Positions 1 to 10,982 are shown, numbered from the stretch's first letter. The stretch: DNA of 64,000 nt from Gambelia wislizenii (GCA_030847615.1 JAUMIR010000005.1:164700596-164764595), one strand, 5' to 3'. Notes: generated by a model from the letters alone, not told the origin. Numbers and translations: made by a program.

Positions 1-2
1 CA

Positions 3-155
3 GTGTTCTCCTCCAAAGCTCCTATCTTAGAGATTTGCAAGGCGGCAACATGGAGTTCCCCATCCACGTTTGTTCGACATTACAAGATTGACAAGTTTAG
101 AGCCTCGGAGGTCATCTTTGGATGGAGGGTCCTCCAGGAGGTTATCAGAGCCTAA
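3..155 (+). pseudogene. DIRS tyrosine recombinase, C-terminal 50 residues (partial)
   Basis: Frame 3 is open from the window edge to a TAA at 153-155. It reads ICKAATWSSPSTFVRHYKID and then a short tail. The ATWSSPSTF..HY pattern is the conserved end of DIRS-type recombinases; the tyrosine of HYKID is the likely nucleophile that attacks DNA. The R and H-x-x-R boxes would lie upstream of the window, so intactness cannot be judged. No stop or frameshift is visible in this piece. Confidence 0.7.
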
Positions 156-256
156 CCCTATTCTGCGCAGCCGTCCCACCTGCGGAGGAGGTGGGATTGG
201 GTACGTCCCAAGTGTAAAGATTAAAGCTGGATTCCTCCTCTCACCAACCAGAGGAT

Positions 257-552
257 GCCACATTGGTTACTTACCATGAATGTGCATTCTGGTGGTGGTA
301 GAGAGGAGGAATCCATCCCACCCGGCTGCTCAAGGATTGTAAAGTGTAGTCTAGGGTTCGGCTTGCAATTAACTGACCAGACAAAGGACAGGGAAGGGGA
401 GGAACCAATGGCCACAGAGGACACGTGATCTTTTGAATCTCCTGCCTCACTCTGGGTGGTGGAGGGGCATAACCCAAATGTAAGGATTAAAGCTGGATTC
501 CTCCTCTCTACCACCACCAGAATGCACATTCACGCTAAGTAACCAATGTGGC
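257..552. repeat. Near-perfect 59-bp inverted repeat (internal complementary region and terminal repeat)
   Basis: Bases 257-315 and 494-552 are reverse complements at 57 of 59 positions; the two mismatches are in the TTACCATG/TTAGCGTG segment. A shorter direct match (GATTAAAGCTGGATTCC) occurs at 221 and 487. In DIRS elements the internal complementary region pairs with the termini to align the ends of the linear product for circularisation, which explains the arrangement. Confidence 0.85.
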
Positions 553-560
553 ATTCTGTG

Positions 561-1294
561 TTCACACCATATGTACCTGTGAGTGTGGCGAGACAGAGAG
601 AAGACCTTCCACAGAGGATCTCAAAACATGGGCAGACTGATATAGGAAAATACAATCCTTGAGATAACCAGGACCTGGACAATACTTTGGTTTACTGTTA
701 CATCAAATGAGGCACTTGTAGATAGTTGGATTTATCAATTGTTATTTTGCTCCTGCATTTGTTGCATTGTCTTATTCTCTTCTTTAGAGTATTTTTTCAG
801 CTATTGTAAAATGCTTTTTGTCTGTTTTTAAAAATCACATCTGTAGGGAGAAATGTTTGGTTCTTATACAATATCCTTAGGGAGGGATGAACTATTCTTG
901 CCTGTTCAACTCAAGATTCTCTCTCTGTGTGAAAACTTAATATATAGCAGAATAGAGGATTGTCACCAGCTTTTCTCATAATATTTGAAATCTAGTGGAT
1001 GTTAGGCAGTTTCCAGTTTTATTCTTGCTAGCATGAACCAAGCAGTATTAACAGGATAACATTTAACCCTTTTGTATAATTCCAATGCCCATATGAGGAC
1101 TGTGTCAAATAACAATCTACTTAGTGATTCAAGAAAGCTAAAACCACTGATTCAAAACTGGCATTAAAGTTGAGCTCATGTTGACTCAAACTTACACAGA
1201 TGTGTCTGACTGGGAACAAACTCTCTCTGTTTTCCAAACTTAGCCACCATGCACCCACACTCCACAGATTCTTTATCCAAACCTTGCTGTTCAC
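561..1294. other. Unique AT-rich sequence
   Basis: No coding potential, RNA gene or recognisable repeat was seen here. Confidence 0.5.
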
Positions 1295-1455
1295 CATTTT
1301 ATATAAGAGGCACTATTTTACTATGCCATTGTATATAATGGAACTTAACCATCTATGGACTTTGGTATTCACGTGTGTGTGTGTGTGTGTGTGTGTCCTG
1401 GAACCAAACCCAGGATACCAAGGGTTCACTTTATTATCTTATGAAACATCTGTAT
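1295..1455. mobile_element. Degenerate pogo/Tigger-like MITE fragment with internal (TG)n
   Basis: The stretch with CACCATTTTATATAAGAGGC, then CATTGTATATAATGG, then CCTGGAACCAAACCCAGG, matches the right half of the well-bounded MITE at 6913-7142 in the same order. A (TG)11 tract at 1374-1396 sits where that copy has GGGGTGTCC, so the microsatellite probably grew from that spot. The outer end is too mutated to show a target duplication. Confidence 0.6.
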
Positions 1456-3290
1456 TGCTAGAGGAATCCTTGTTATTAATTGAACAGGCTATTTTCAGGT
1501 TCAAGTTTCAGGTTATGAGTTGAACTGGTATAATTTGTATGAGCAATAAAATTTTGAAGCTTACAAAGTTAAATTTTGCCTCTCCCCCCCACCCCATGTG
1601 TGATTCATTTTAACTAAAGGGTTACTAACTACCATGTCCTTTTAATATCCTGCTGTGAGTAGTACTCAATGATATTCTATATTTTTATCATTTGGATCCC
1701 ATGCCAGGAGAAAGGCAAGGTGTAAAATAGATAAATAATTTTAATATATATTTCAAGCCATATTTTATTTCTTAATTTTAACATAAGAATAAAATCAAAA
1801 TATCTCCATTAAAAATAGAACTGCTTTGAAAATGCAGTGCAAGGATAATTCAAGATGATGAAATCCAGCTTTTGACTTAAAAAGAAATTCAGATAACATC
1901 TTCTCAAAAGAACAACATTAAATATTAGGCTTGTCTGAAGTTGAAGTGTAGCTGTAGCAAAGTATGCCTTCTTAACTGAGTTCCACTAGCCCATCTCCTT
2001 CTTGTTAAGCAGTGGGTTAGATCCAGATCAACTTAGTTGTACTTTGCTCCCATTGAAATCAGTAATATTACATAAGTCATTAATAGCAGGACCAAAATTT
2101 GGCCCATGTGGCCTGGAGCCAACCTAACTTTTGTGCTGCTTGATAGTAAAACAAATTTGAGATGTCTAGTGAAAGTATTAGTAAATGAATAGTGTTTATT
2201 TTACCTGTTTGGCTTAATATGAAATATGATATGATTTACTTTCATATCTGATTCTGAATGCATAGATTGAAATGGGTTTGTAAAACATAGTCTGTACTAA
2301 CTATAATTTGGGGTATATGTGTGTGTGGCATATCAAGGTTATCTAATGGTCTACTTCTGTCACACTAGACTGTGGAAAAGAAAAAAATACCAAGACAAAT
2401 AGCTCAAATAAACAGTTTACATTATTGAAACTTAATTCATGTTTTGGCTTCTAAACAATGATTGCTACAAACTATTCCTCCATATATAAAACATTGGAGA
2501 ATAAATTGAAAGTCAGTTGTCTTCATTGTAGTCCTATGTTATAAGTAAAAAAAAAATGTGAGCTTTAGTGAGTATCTGTTACTGTTTCCTTTTCTAATGA
2601 AAGAATGAAGAAATACTGTTAATTTCAGGGGGCCAGAGCATAGAACAGAACTCTTGACTCTTCTTGCTTTCCACCTTCACTTCTGTTTTCTACAGAGGTG
2701 TTGTGTTATTAATTAGAAGAAGATTTATAAACAAGAGGAAGGCAAGGGTAAGTAATTGATTGTGTCCAATTAATTTAATCAATACTAGTGTCTCTTCCTT
2801 TACTAACTAGTGCAGGGCATCATAAGGACAATGAATCACTGTGTGATGTTTATTGTTAGTTTTGTATAGGATGCATTACAATGAGAGCACACTAAGAAAG
2901 CAATGCTGTATGCTTTGGTTTTACACACGGTGGGAAAAAGTATGCTACAAGAGAGGATCAGTGTCAGTGAACTTTAAAACACAGTGGAAGGGAATGTAAT
3001 GGCTTATGAAGAAATCACCTCATCTGGCATGCAGAAGAAAATGGTGAGATGGGTGCTAAGACTGACATATAACAAAGAAACAAATGCCACTCTGTGAAAG
3101 AACTTACTCAACTCAAGGACTGATATTTGTGTGTGGGTGGATAGGCGGGGGGAGGCCTTAATGAATCAATTGACTCAATTGCCCAGTGACTGCATTTTTT
3201 ACACTGCCGGTTGTTCTGCTGCTGCCAGGTGCTCTGCTGCCACCACCAATCTCTGGTTTTGGTGGCAAGTTTTCTTCCTTAGAAAGGGCC
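1456..3290. other. Mostly unique AT-rich sequence with one LINE-tail-like segment
   Basis: A poly-C run lies at about 1583. The segment 1672-1735 (CATTTGGATCCCATGCCAGG then GAGAAAGG and an A-rich end) resembles the LINE tail following the MITE at 25980 (TTTGGATATCATATCAGG), suggesting a short plus-strand LINE 3' end. Nothing else is recognised. Confidence 0.4.
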
Positions 3291-3294
3291 TTGG

Positions 3295-3390
3295 AGCTTC
3301 CATGGAAGAGGAGGTGGATGATCATAGCATCCTTTCTATGGTAAAGAAAAACCCCTTCACAACTTCCAGCCAATCTGTGACAGGGCCCTG
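3295..3390 (+). mobile_element. Tc1-like transposase fragment, plus strand
   Basis: One frame reads EVDDHSILSMVKKNPFTTSS, similar to the segment of Tc1-family transposases just before the catalytic domain. The complementary text occurs on the minus strand at 4985-5020 in the larger Tc1 remnant, which supports the call. Only about 95 bases are recognisable; no terminal repeat was found. Confidence 0.5.
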
Positions 3391-4340
3391 GGGTCCTTCT
3401 GCCTGAGAACCCCCAGAGCTACCCTTTGGAGATCCAAATCTGAGGGATTCTTCTAGCCTTGGAATCCCTTAGAATAGGTTTCCCTTCAGTATCTGCCACC
3501 ACTCCTTGATTTGAACTTAATTTTGAAATGTGATTACAAAGAGACAATCACATTGTTATTTTAACTTTCCAGCCTTAAATGAAGGTTACTCTCTCTATCC
3601 CAGAGAGAATCAAGGTAGTTTGTCCAAGATAGGCACATATATGTGATTTAGTAGGAAAATCAGAAAAAGTTTTATTTCTAGTTCAAGCAATTAAGCCGTT
3701 AACAGAGGTAATCATAACATGGAGAAAAGGCATTTCTCTCCAGGTCCAACTTAGAGTTACATAGCTTAGCATTCAGTCAGAGGATTAAAATAAATCACAA
3801 AAACTAACAACATTCTAGCTAACACATTCTCGTAAGCTAAGAAGATTCTAACTCACATTTATGAAGTCTAGAGGATTAGTTTGTTTCCCAAATGGGATGG
3901 GCTAGGCCACATGCTTATCAGAAACCGGCCTAGCTGAGTCTCTGATGATGGAATTCAGAGTCATATGGGAGCCTGCTCCTTCAGGCACCGGAATATCATG
4001 TGGCTCTCTTGATGACCCTGGAGCCATGTGTCTCTCTAATGATCCTTAAGCCATGTGCCCGGTCTGCTTCTTCAGACCCCCAAATACCATGTGTCTTGGA
4101 AAAAAAGACTGCAGATTCTCAAAACTCCATTAGCCAAATATTATTGGCTATGCATTGCCCAATCTCATTGGCTCTCCAGTTAGGTGATGTGACAGCATGC
4201 TTAGCAAATGAAGGTCCACCCCTTCCCCTCAGAGTCCCTGTATTACCTTATGTCTGGAGGGCAGGGAATGGAAATTTACAGATGATAGGAAACGTAGTTC
4301 TTGCAGATGTGATCTGGCTCCATGATGGAGTTGCAGTCAC
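3391..4340. other. No recognised feature
   Basis: The sequence is mixed and includes short open frames of 60-116 codons, but no family motif, splice-consistent exon or repeat boundary stands out. Confidence 0.4.
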
Positions 4341-4344
4341 TTCA

Positions 4345-5030
4345 TCATGACACAAGCAAATACAGAGGGTTCACTACAAGGCTGCTTCTGTCTTCTGTCA
4401 CATCATCAATAAACACTAGTGACCCACTGCCAATGGAAGCCATACATGTCCATGCTATCATACTGCCTCCACCGTGTTTTACAGATGATGTGGTATGCAT
4501 TGGATCATGAGCCGTTCCATACTTTTTTCTTCCCTTAAGCGGCCACTGGATTATTTCATTCTTTTTCTCTTTTTAATTATTATACGTTTTTAATCTGTTT
4601 AATTTAATATTGTTTTAAGGGGTGGGTGGGTTAGGATACTAATGTAATTAATGGATTTTTATGATGTAACCTGCCCTGATTGCATTGTAGAGAGGTGGGA
4701 TAGAAATAAATATTATTATTATTATTATTATTATTATTCCCATCATTCTGGTACAGGTTGATCTTAGTTTCATCTGTCCAAAGAATGCTGTTCCAGAACT
4801 GGGGTGGCTTTGAAAGATATTTGTTGGCAAAGTCTAACCTGGCCTTTCTATTCTTGAGGTTTGTGAATGGTTTGCATCTTGTGCTGAACCCTCTGTATTT
4901 GCTCTTGTGAAGTCTTATCTTTATGGTAGATTTGGATAATCATATGCCTACCTCCTGGAGAGTGTTTTTCACTTAGCTAGATGTTGTGAAGGGGTTTTTC
5001 TTTACCATGGAAAGTATCCTACAGATAAAT
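4345..5030 (-). pseudogene. Tc1-like DNA transposon transposase remnant
   Basis: Read on the minus strand, broken frames give the Tc1 landmarks in order: a segment matching the pre-catalytic region (near 4985-5020), FWNSILWTDETK-like text with the catalytic WTDET core (near 4760-4800), and the region that encodes the MAWGCMAANG-like stretch (near 4400-4470). Tc1 transposase cuts and pastes DNA at TA sites using a DDE triad. Several stops and shifts make it non-functional. A LINE tail has been inserted at 4532-4735. Inverted terminal repeats were not located, so the outer limits are approximate. Confidence 0.65.
4532..4735 (+). mobile_element. Short LINE/L2-like 3' tail inserted in the Tc1 remnant
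   Basis: The Tc1 text is interrupted after TTTTTTCTTCCC and resumes at CCCATCATTCTGG. Between them lies a sequence ending GAGGTGGGATAGAAATAAAT followed by (ATT)n, a typical 3' end of squamate L2/CR1-like LINEs. The repeated TTCCC/ATTCCC at the two edges is a possible short target duplication. Confidence 0.6.
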
Positions 5031-5640
5031 GACCTAGCTGTAACAATGTCTGTTTTTAAATACCTATGTTACTTCCTGCTATAGAGTTCCAGCATTTTAT
5101 GAGATAGGAAAGAGAAACAAAACAATTCATATTCTGATGTAATCATTACACTGTGAGCATTTTCATGAACAAGAGTGGATTTTTTCTGGGCAGGTGATTT
5201 GATGTGATGATTCAAAGATGTGCTTATTTTCACAGGATTCAAATCTACCCAGTATAGGATGACCCATTAATTTTTGTTGTTGCAGTAATTCTGTAATTAA
5301 TTTTTAATGTATTTGCCTCTGTCTTGTAGAATTCTACTGTTCCACAGTATTTATACCGTCAGTGCTGTAATGATTCAATGTGTACAGTAATGCCCTGCAG
5401 CTAAATGTGCCATGCCATGTCAAACAACTTACTGTGTTGATTTACCTTACATGAATGATGTTGCCTTTTAAAAAAGTGGAACTTGTTCCCCTGTAATGTC
5501 CCGCTTGACAGTCTGCATATAAGTGTGTGCACATTGCATCTCTCCTCCACCTCTCCTCAAGGGTCTGCATATGTTGAATTGGCTTGCTAGCTTATGGTGA
5601 TCCTATCACCAGACACCACCAATTTCTTGAGCTTTAGCCA
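5031..5640. other. No firm feature; possible SINE core remnant
   Basis: The text at 5572-5610 (GAATTGGCTTGCTAGCTTATGGTGATCCTATCA) vaguely resembles the lizard SINE core on the minus strand, but too little is left to be sure. Confidence 0.3.
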
Positions 5641-5830
5641 AACTTTGTTTGTTTGTTTGTTTTTAATGTGGTTTTAGTTAGATGGTTTTGATTTTATATT
5701 GTTTAATGTCTTTTTGTGGGGGTGGGTGGTGCTTTTAGTCATTATTACGGTGTTTTAATTGTTGAAGCTGCCCCGATTGTTTTTAGCAGAGGGGCGGGGT
5801 ATAAATAATTTTTTAAATTATTATTATATT
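5641..5830 (+). mobile_element. L2-like LINE 3' end
   Basis: The end sequence GAAGCTGCCCCGATTGTTTT, then AGAGGGGCGGGGTATAAAT and (ATT)n, matches the tails at 53497-53845 (same strand) and 48196-48400 (opposite strand), which are attached to RT coding sequence. It is a strongly 5'-truncated copy. A (TTTG)n tract lies at its left side. Confidence 0.75.
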
Positions 5831-6912
5831 ATTATAAACTGTATTATCAATGGTTCAGTTGATATGGTAGCTCCATACCCCTGACTGGGTAGGGGTGCAG
5901 TGCTGAAGGGCAAAGATTAGCTTAGTTTATTTCATTTTTTATACATAACTATTGTTTATAAAGAAACTATAGAATAGCCCACATGAAGAGTAGAGATGTT
6001 AAATTTCCAGAGACTTTGAAGCTATGAAGAAAAGCTGCTTCTTCCTCTGTATGTGTGTGTGTTTTTAGAGAAAAAGATTGACAGTAACAAAATTGACAAA
6101 AATTGAAAAATGTGCTGTATTAGCAGCAGCCATAACAGGTTGAAAGTCACACATGCAATAATAGCATCTTCTACAGAGTGAAACACATTTTATGTATAAC
6201 TTGGTTTGGCATAAAAATTTCATGTTTGATGTATTAAAATTATAGTTTGTTCAGAAAATAATTACAAATTACTAATTGAATAAACTTTTTATTTTTTCTT
6301 ATGTTTTCTTATTATGAATGAGCTACTAGTTCCTGAACTGTAAGAAGCACCTAAATTGTAAGGAACCTCTTTGGCTTTCCCAGTTTATGAGAATCAAGGA
6401 AGACTAAGAAAAGAAGAAACCACCTGTATTAGTAAAACCAAGAAAATTATTTTGTCCCCTCTAGTCTTCCATAATGGCAAACGAACATAAAACACTAATT
6501 CCCAGAAAAATAATTCAGAAAATAAGACCAGGACCAGGATTTACAATGATTGAATAGCGTACATCAGTGCTTCTTAGGCTATCTGAGGAGAGGCAGCTAG
6601 TAATTTTATTTTTCTAATGTGCCAGGTTCCATTAGTATACTTCTTCCCATTGACTACAACTGTTTCTTTCTTCCTTGGAAACTTGCCACTAATGGGAAGC
6701 CAGTGGCTTGTGTATTGGCAACAGTCTGTGGACCACCACTTTAAATAGCACTGCTGTACATAGCCTTGCAGCAACGGCTACCTTTTACATGGTTTCTAGA
6801 AAAGATGTGGGACATATAAGCATTCTAAAAGAAATTACGGTAAAAGAATAGTCGATATTCAAAAATATTATAACAGAATATTCATTTAAAAATTTTATTC
6901 CGAAACAAAATA
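5831..6912. other. Unique AT-rich sequence
   Basis: No gene or repeat recognised; short open frames carry no family motif. Confidence 0.45.
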
Positions 6913-7142
6913 CAGTTATCCCTCCACATTCACGGACTTGACATTCACGGATTTGAGTATTCACGGCTTGAAAATATTCTTAAAAAAATAATAATCCTAA
7001 TAGCAAACCTTGATTTTGCCATCTTATATAGCGGACACCATTTTGCTATGCCATTGCATATAATGGGACTTGAGTATTCACGGATTTGGGTATTCACGGG
7101 GTGTCCTGGAACCAAACCCCAGCGAATGTGAAGGGACAACTG
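6913..7142. mobile_element. Complete pogo/Tigger-like MITE, 230 bp, TA duplication
   Basis: The ends CAGTTATCCCTCCACATTCA and (reverse) CAGTTGTCCCTTCACATTCG are inverted repeats flanked by TA on both sides (6911-6912 and 7143-7144). The family has no coding capacity and would need a pogo/Tigger-class transposase in trans. The text CACGGATTTGGGTATTCACG inside recurs in other copies in the window. This copy is the best reference for the family here. Confidence 0.9.
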
Positions 7143-7173
7143 TATCACTGAAAAAGAGAATTATATTCTAAAA

Positions 7174-7569
7174 CTGTGGATCTTAATCTTTTCTTTACCA
7201 AGGACCCTCTTTAAATATCTTTTCTTGCCATGGATCCCCAAGACTTAACTCAATAATAATAATAATAATAATAATGGTTCAGTATTCTATTATTATTATT
7301 ATTATTATTATTAACAGTTACACTATCTGTGAAACCTTCCCTCAGAGGCATTTCTCCTGCTTCTTCTGGCTAGTTTGCTGCTTGCGTAGATTGAATAGCA
7401 ACATGTAGCTAGAAAGCCAGCCAGCTTTTGCCTTAGCTCTTGTCATGTGGGCATTCTGCTGTGGGAAGGAGATGGGCTGAGCAGCCTTTAAGTATCAAGC
7501 CTTCGCAGACCCCCTGTGAGGACATTGCGTCCCCCTGCAGGTCTGTGGACCACAGGTTAAGAACCATTG
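7174..7569. mobile_element. hAT-type MITE with 8-bp target duplication
   Basis: The two ends, CTGTGGATCTTAATCT and (reverse) CAATGGTTCTTAACCT, fit the CAGTGGTTCTTAACCT-like terminal repeat of Charlie/SPIN-type hAT elements. The flanks are an exact 8-bp duplication, TTCTAAAA, at 7166-7173 and 7570-7577, the size hAT transposases make. It is 396 bp, non-coding, and contains opposed (AAT)n and (ATT)n tracts at 7252-7312. Confidence 0.9.
7252..7312. repeat. Opposed (AAT)n and (ATT)n tracts inside the hAT MITE
   Basis: (AAT)8 at about 7252-7274 and (ATT)8 at about 7287-7312 are complementary and separated by 12 bases, so they can form a hairpin. Confidence 0.85.
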
Positions 7570-7577
7570 TTCTAAAA

Positions 7578-8764
7578 TATTTTATTTTTTAAAAAAATCA
7601 TTCTAAAATAAAATGTCCCATAATTCATTTTTCATTCCCTCCCAGAAAAGTAAGGCTTTGTGAGGAAATGGAAAAATGTCCCTTCCCCCGATTTTTTCTG
7701 TTCAGGAGAAGAGGTTCACATCCTCAACAAGCTGGCCCTGGATTTTCCCCCCGAACAGATACAGGGCCCAAGCCAACCTAATTTGATCTTGCCTTCAACA
7801 GTACTATGCATGACCCAACACCATGGAATAATCTCAGACAGTTTGTATCAAAGATAGGCAGGAGACAGAGTTTCCTTCTGAAAATGATTCATAGTAATGC
7901 AGTCTGAAGCAATCAATGGGCGTGTATCACTGCAGGTGATTGTGGTCTGATGGGGGAAGATTGAAATAGTGATTAGATTTTTTAATTAGCAAGAATCTAC
8001 AGGCTATAAATTAGTCTCCAAAATCTAATTAAACTTACTTTTATTTTAATGATCTGAAGGCAGCAAGAAGGAAAACATTAAGTCCTAAATGTTTTTGGTG
8101 CAAAATATAGGAGATTATGTTGGGGCCTGGTCAGTGGGATATATTTCATGTTTTAGAGGACGCAGATATCATTGGTTTACTAGATTTGAACTAATTTGAA
8201 GAATATAAGTGTTCTCTAGGACAGGTTAAGGAACAGGAAAAACAGACACATAGTCATGAAATAAGCATAGTAACTTGTGATACTACGAACAATCCACCAT
8301 TAGATTGTCTGGGCACATTCTAAATACAGCAGAAGGTCTTAAAATAACCGGGCCATCTGAACAATTGTATGGAAGCAAACAAGAAGCAACAGGGAAATCC
8401 TTTCTGTTATACCACTCATAAGGGATTTTATCCCATAGGGTTCAATTTGACTCTTAAGAGTATAGATATTACATTTGTTGCAAAATATATTTCATTCCTC
8501 CTCTAATTTTTATTTCTTGAACTATCAAAATGCACATATTATGTGAAACGTTTGAAAGATCCAGCTTTTTTGTGTCACGTATGGAAACACATTAAGGTTG
8601 CAGTTCTATATATGCATACATAAACTCAGTGGAACTTACTTCAGAGTTGATATGTGGAGGATTAGTACTAGCCTGCAAATTAGGCTACTAACATTATTAC
8701 TATGCTATGTACAACTGTTGTTCTTAAATCCCTATCAGTGTTGTTGGCAAGGGTTCTGCTTTGA
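7578..8764. other. No recognised feature
   Basis: Unique AT-rich sequence; no coding region or repeat edges seen. Confidence 0.45.
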
Positions 8765-8900
8765 GAAAACATTTATTTATTTATTTATTTATTTAGACAT
8801 TTCTGTACCACTTTTTGTTCTCCAAATTCCAGAGTGGTTTACAATACAAATATCAAAAACCAACAGAATGCAATAAAATCAAATAATAAAACAACAAAAC
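8765..8900 (-). mobile_element. LINE (L2/CR1-like) 3' tail, minus strand
   Basis: The (ATTT)n tract at 8769-8796 is followed by text that, on the minus strand, reads as a tail of the type ending GGTACAGAAATGTC plus (AAAT)n. This is a common form of LINE 3' end in lizards. Only the tail remains. Confidence 0.5.
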
Positions 8901-9004
8901 GGTGATAAAATGAGCAGACTAGGTGATCAGGGAAATTCCTAGACAAACACGTACATCTTCAGCTGGCAGCAGAAACACCTTGCCTTTGGAACCTGTGTAT
9001 ATGT

Positions 9005-9245
9005 TCCTTCAAGTCACTTGTCAATCTAGGACAACTGCATGAATTTCATAGGGTTTTCTTGGTGAGGAATACTCAGAGGTAGTTTACCATTGTTAGAATT
9101 CAGAAATATAGCCTACAACACCTGGTATTCCTTGGCATCCTCCCTTCCAAGTACTAACCAGTCATGACCCTGCTTACTTTCCAAGATCAGATGGCATTTC
9201 GGCCTTCAGGATATTTAGGCCTGATCTCAATGGGGATACCGCTCT
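9005..9245 (-). mobile_element. 5S-rRNA-derived SINE (lizard 5S-Sauria type), minus strand
   Basis: On the minus strand the head is a diverged 5S rRNA: it contains the equivalents of AAGCAGGGTC, GGTTAGTACTTGGA and GGGA.G...GGAATACC in order (9120-9210). These include the internal pol III promoter boxes. The head is joined to a body at 9005-9110 that ends in the CTTGAAG-type tail shared with BovB LINEs, which would supply the reverse transcriptase. It is a SINE, not a 5S gene, because the head is mutated and fused to the body. Confidence 0.8.
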
Positions 9246-9248
9246 ACA

Positions 9249-9304
9249 TGTGTGTGTGTGTGTGTATGTGTGTGTGTGTGTGCACATGTGTGCATGCATG
9301 CATG
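9249..9304. repeat. (TG)n/(CATG)n microsatellite
   Basis: Alternating TG with one TA break, followed by CATGCATGCATG. It lies exactly between two minus-strand 5S SINEs, at the tail side of the first one read and the head of the next, so it may have grown from a SINE tail. Confidence 0.9.
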
Positions 9305-9305
9305 C

Positions 9306-9530
9306 CTTCCAGTTGCCTGTCAACTTATGGAGAGCCCATGAATTTCATTGGGTTTTCTTAGGTAAGGAAAACTCAGAGGTGGTTTTGCTAGTTCCTTCCT
9401 CTAGTCTAAAATATAGCCTACAGCCCCTAGTATTCATTGTCAGTCTCCCATCCAAGTACTAACCAGGACTGACCCTCCAAGATCAGAAGGGATCTGGTGT
9501 CTTTGGGGTATATAGGCAGGTATTGCAATA
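9306..9530 (-). mobile_element. 5S-rRNA-derived SINE, second minus-strand copy
   Basis: The same order as the first copy: body with TGCCTGTCAACTTATGG and TTTCATTGGGTTTTCTT, then a 5S head read on the minus strand (GTCTCCCATCCAAGTACTAA is the reverse complement of the 5S box C region). The head is closer to 5S rRNA here than in the neighbour. Confidence 0.82.
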
Positions 9531-9962
9531 GAATAGACTCATTGCACCATTCAACCAAAGCTCCCTAGGTCATAGCACAGTAAGAAGAGCCTCTCTAATA
9601 GAGCATTGAGTACATCAAGCTAGTCTACATAGGGGTGAAAGTCTCTTAAGATAGCATGATTCTGAGCTGTTTCTGACATTAAAAATCTAGAGTAGCTGTG
9701 GCCTAGAAATTCTCATTGAAACTGTCTCACTGTGGTGAATCATGTACAAATGTTATCCCAATTTTGCATGAGAAGGAACAATATTACTTTTTTTCCTAAG
9801 CTTTGATGTAACAAGATTATGTACATAGCTGGAAGGATACACTGATCCACAGGGAAATTCAATTGTTCTGCTGAGAATTTTTTAAAAAATCAACCTGCAT
9901 TGTTAATTATTGTCTTATGGAATTTAATTCCTTGGTATGTAGCACCTCTCTTAGCATAATAC
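9531..9962. other. No recognised feature
   Basis: Spacer between 5S SINE copies; no gene or repeat seen. Confidence 0.4.
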
Positions 9963-10235
9963 TCAAAGCCACCAGATCCTGTCTGATCTTGGAATCTAAG
10001 CAGAGGTAGGGCTGGTTGGTATTTGGAAGGGAGACTGCCAGGGAACACCAGGTGTTGTAGGCATATTGAGAGGAAGGCAATGGCAAATTACCTCTGAATA
10101 AATCTTGTCAAGAAATCTCTGTGATAGAGTCTCTGTAAGCTGGAGTTGAAGTAAAGGCACATAATGATGACAGCAATGATCCACTGCAAATTCAGGAACT
10201 TGAAGGCAACAAAAACCACAACAATCTAGCACCTC
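9963..10235 (+). mobile_element. 5S-rRNA-derived SINE, plus-strand copy
   Basis: The 5S head reads CCTGTCTGATCTTGGAATC, then AAGCAGAGGTAGGGCTGG, then GGGAGACTGCC and GTTGTAGGC, all in 5S rRNA order. It is followed by GGCAATGGCAAATTACCTCT and a body with a degenerate AAGGCAC tail. It is inverted relative to the two copies 0.5-1 kb upstream. Confidence 0.85.
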
Positions 10236-10307
10236 AAATATATAGATGGAACTATATAATTTCTGTATGGCTACTGCTCATGATGCCATCATGTTATTCT
10301 GGGAAAC

Positions 10308-10414
10308 ATCCATAAATTGCTATTTCTTGAATCCTGTAAAATAATATTTCTAACTTTATCTAGTAAACTTAAAAATAGTGTTGTACAGGATTCAAGAAAT
10401 GGTAATTTATGGAT
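10308..10414. repeat. 30-bp inverted repeat with 47-bp spacer
   Basis: ATCCATAAATTGCTATTTCT... at 10308-10337 is the reverse complement of 10385-10414 at 28 of 30 positions. The short text TAGTAAACTTA also occurs twice nearby (about 10362 and 10419). It may be a small foldback element; no target duplication is clear. Confidence 0.8.
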
Positions 10415-10951
10415 TGCCTAGTAAACTTAGTTTTGGTTTTACCTGAGACAGATGACAGGACTACCCTTGGAAAATCAGTGGCGGATTTTAATGTAATTGG
10501 TTAGAAATATCTCTTACTCATCCTCAGGGTGGTGCCAAAGATAAGACTTGCTGAAATGTTAAACTAAGATTTTATTTTGTGTGGAAATATGTTTAATTTT
10601 AAGTTTTGGTAAAGGTATATTGGCAATATATTGGCAAGCAAGTCAGTGTGTTTCTGGGTTTTTATAACTGATGTTTTCTTTTTCTTGTTTTAAATGTACT
10701 TGTAAGCTGTTTGTTTATATGGAAGAGCAGGATATTTTTTATATAAAAAAGAAATAATAAATAATGACATATGAAACACTGTTTTGAATACATCTCAAAC
10801 ATTCCCTGATTTGAAATCACTTAAATGAATTTTCTTTACAGTTAATTTATTAAGTCAGCTGATGTCATCTTGCATTCCATCTATCATGAATTACATACTA
10901 GATAATAGATATATAGCCTTGCAGTAAATCTTCTGGGGCTAGTGTATAGTG

Positions 10952-10982
<31 letters not shown>

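Larger units (their letters stand above)
1..560 (+). mobile_element. DIRS-type tyrosine-recombinase retrotransposon, 3' end (cut by window start)
   Basis: The first 155 bases encode the end of a tyrosine recombinase, and the next 400 bases carry two copies of one sequence in opposite orientation. That layout (recombinase, internal complementary region, terminal repeat) is the known right end of DIRS elements, which replicate through a circular intermediate and integrate by recombinase rather than integrase. The outer boundary is placed near 552-560, where the inverted repeat stops; a GTT follows at about 559, as expected for DIRS ends. The rest of the element lies before the window. Confidence 0.75.

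Noticed and set aside
9113..10055. 5S rRNA genes
   Set aside because: The 5S-like segments are diverged and fused to a SINE body and BovB-type tail.
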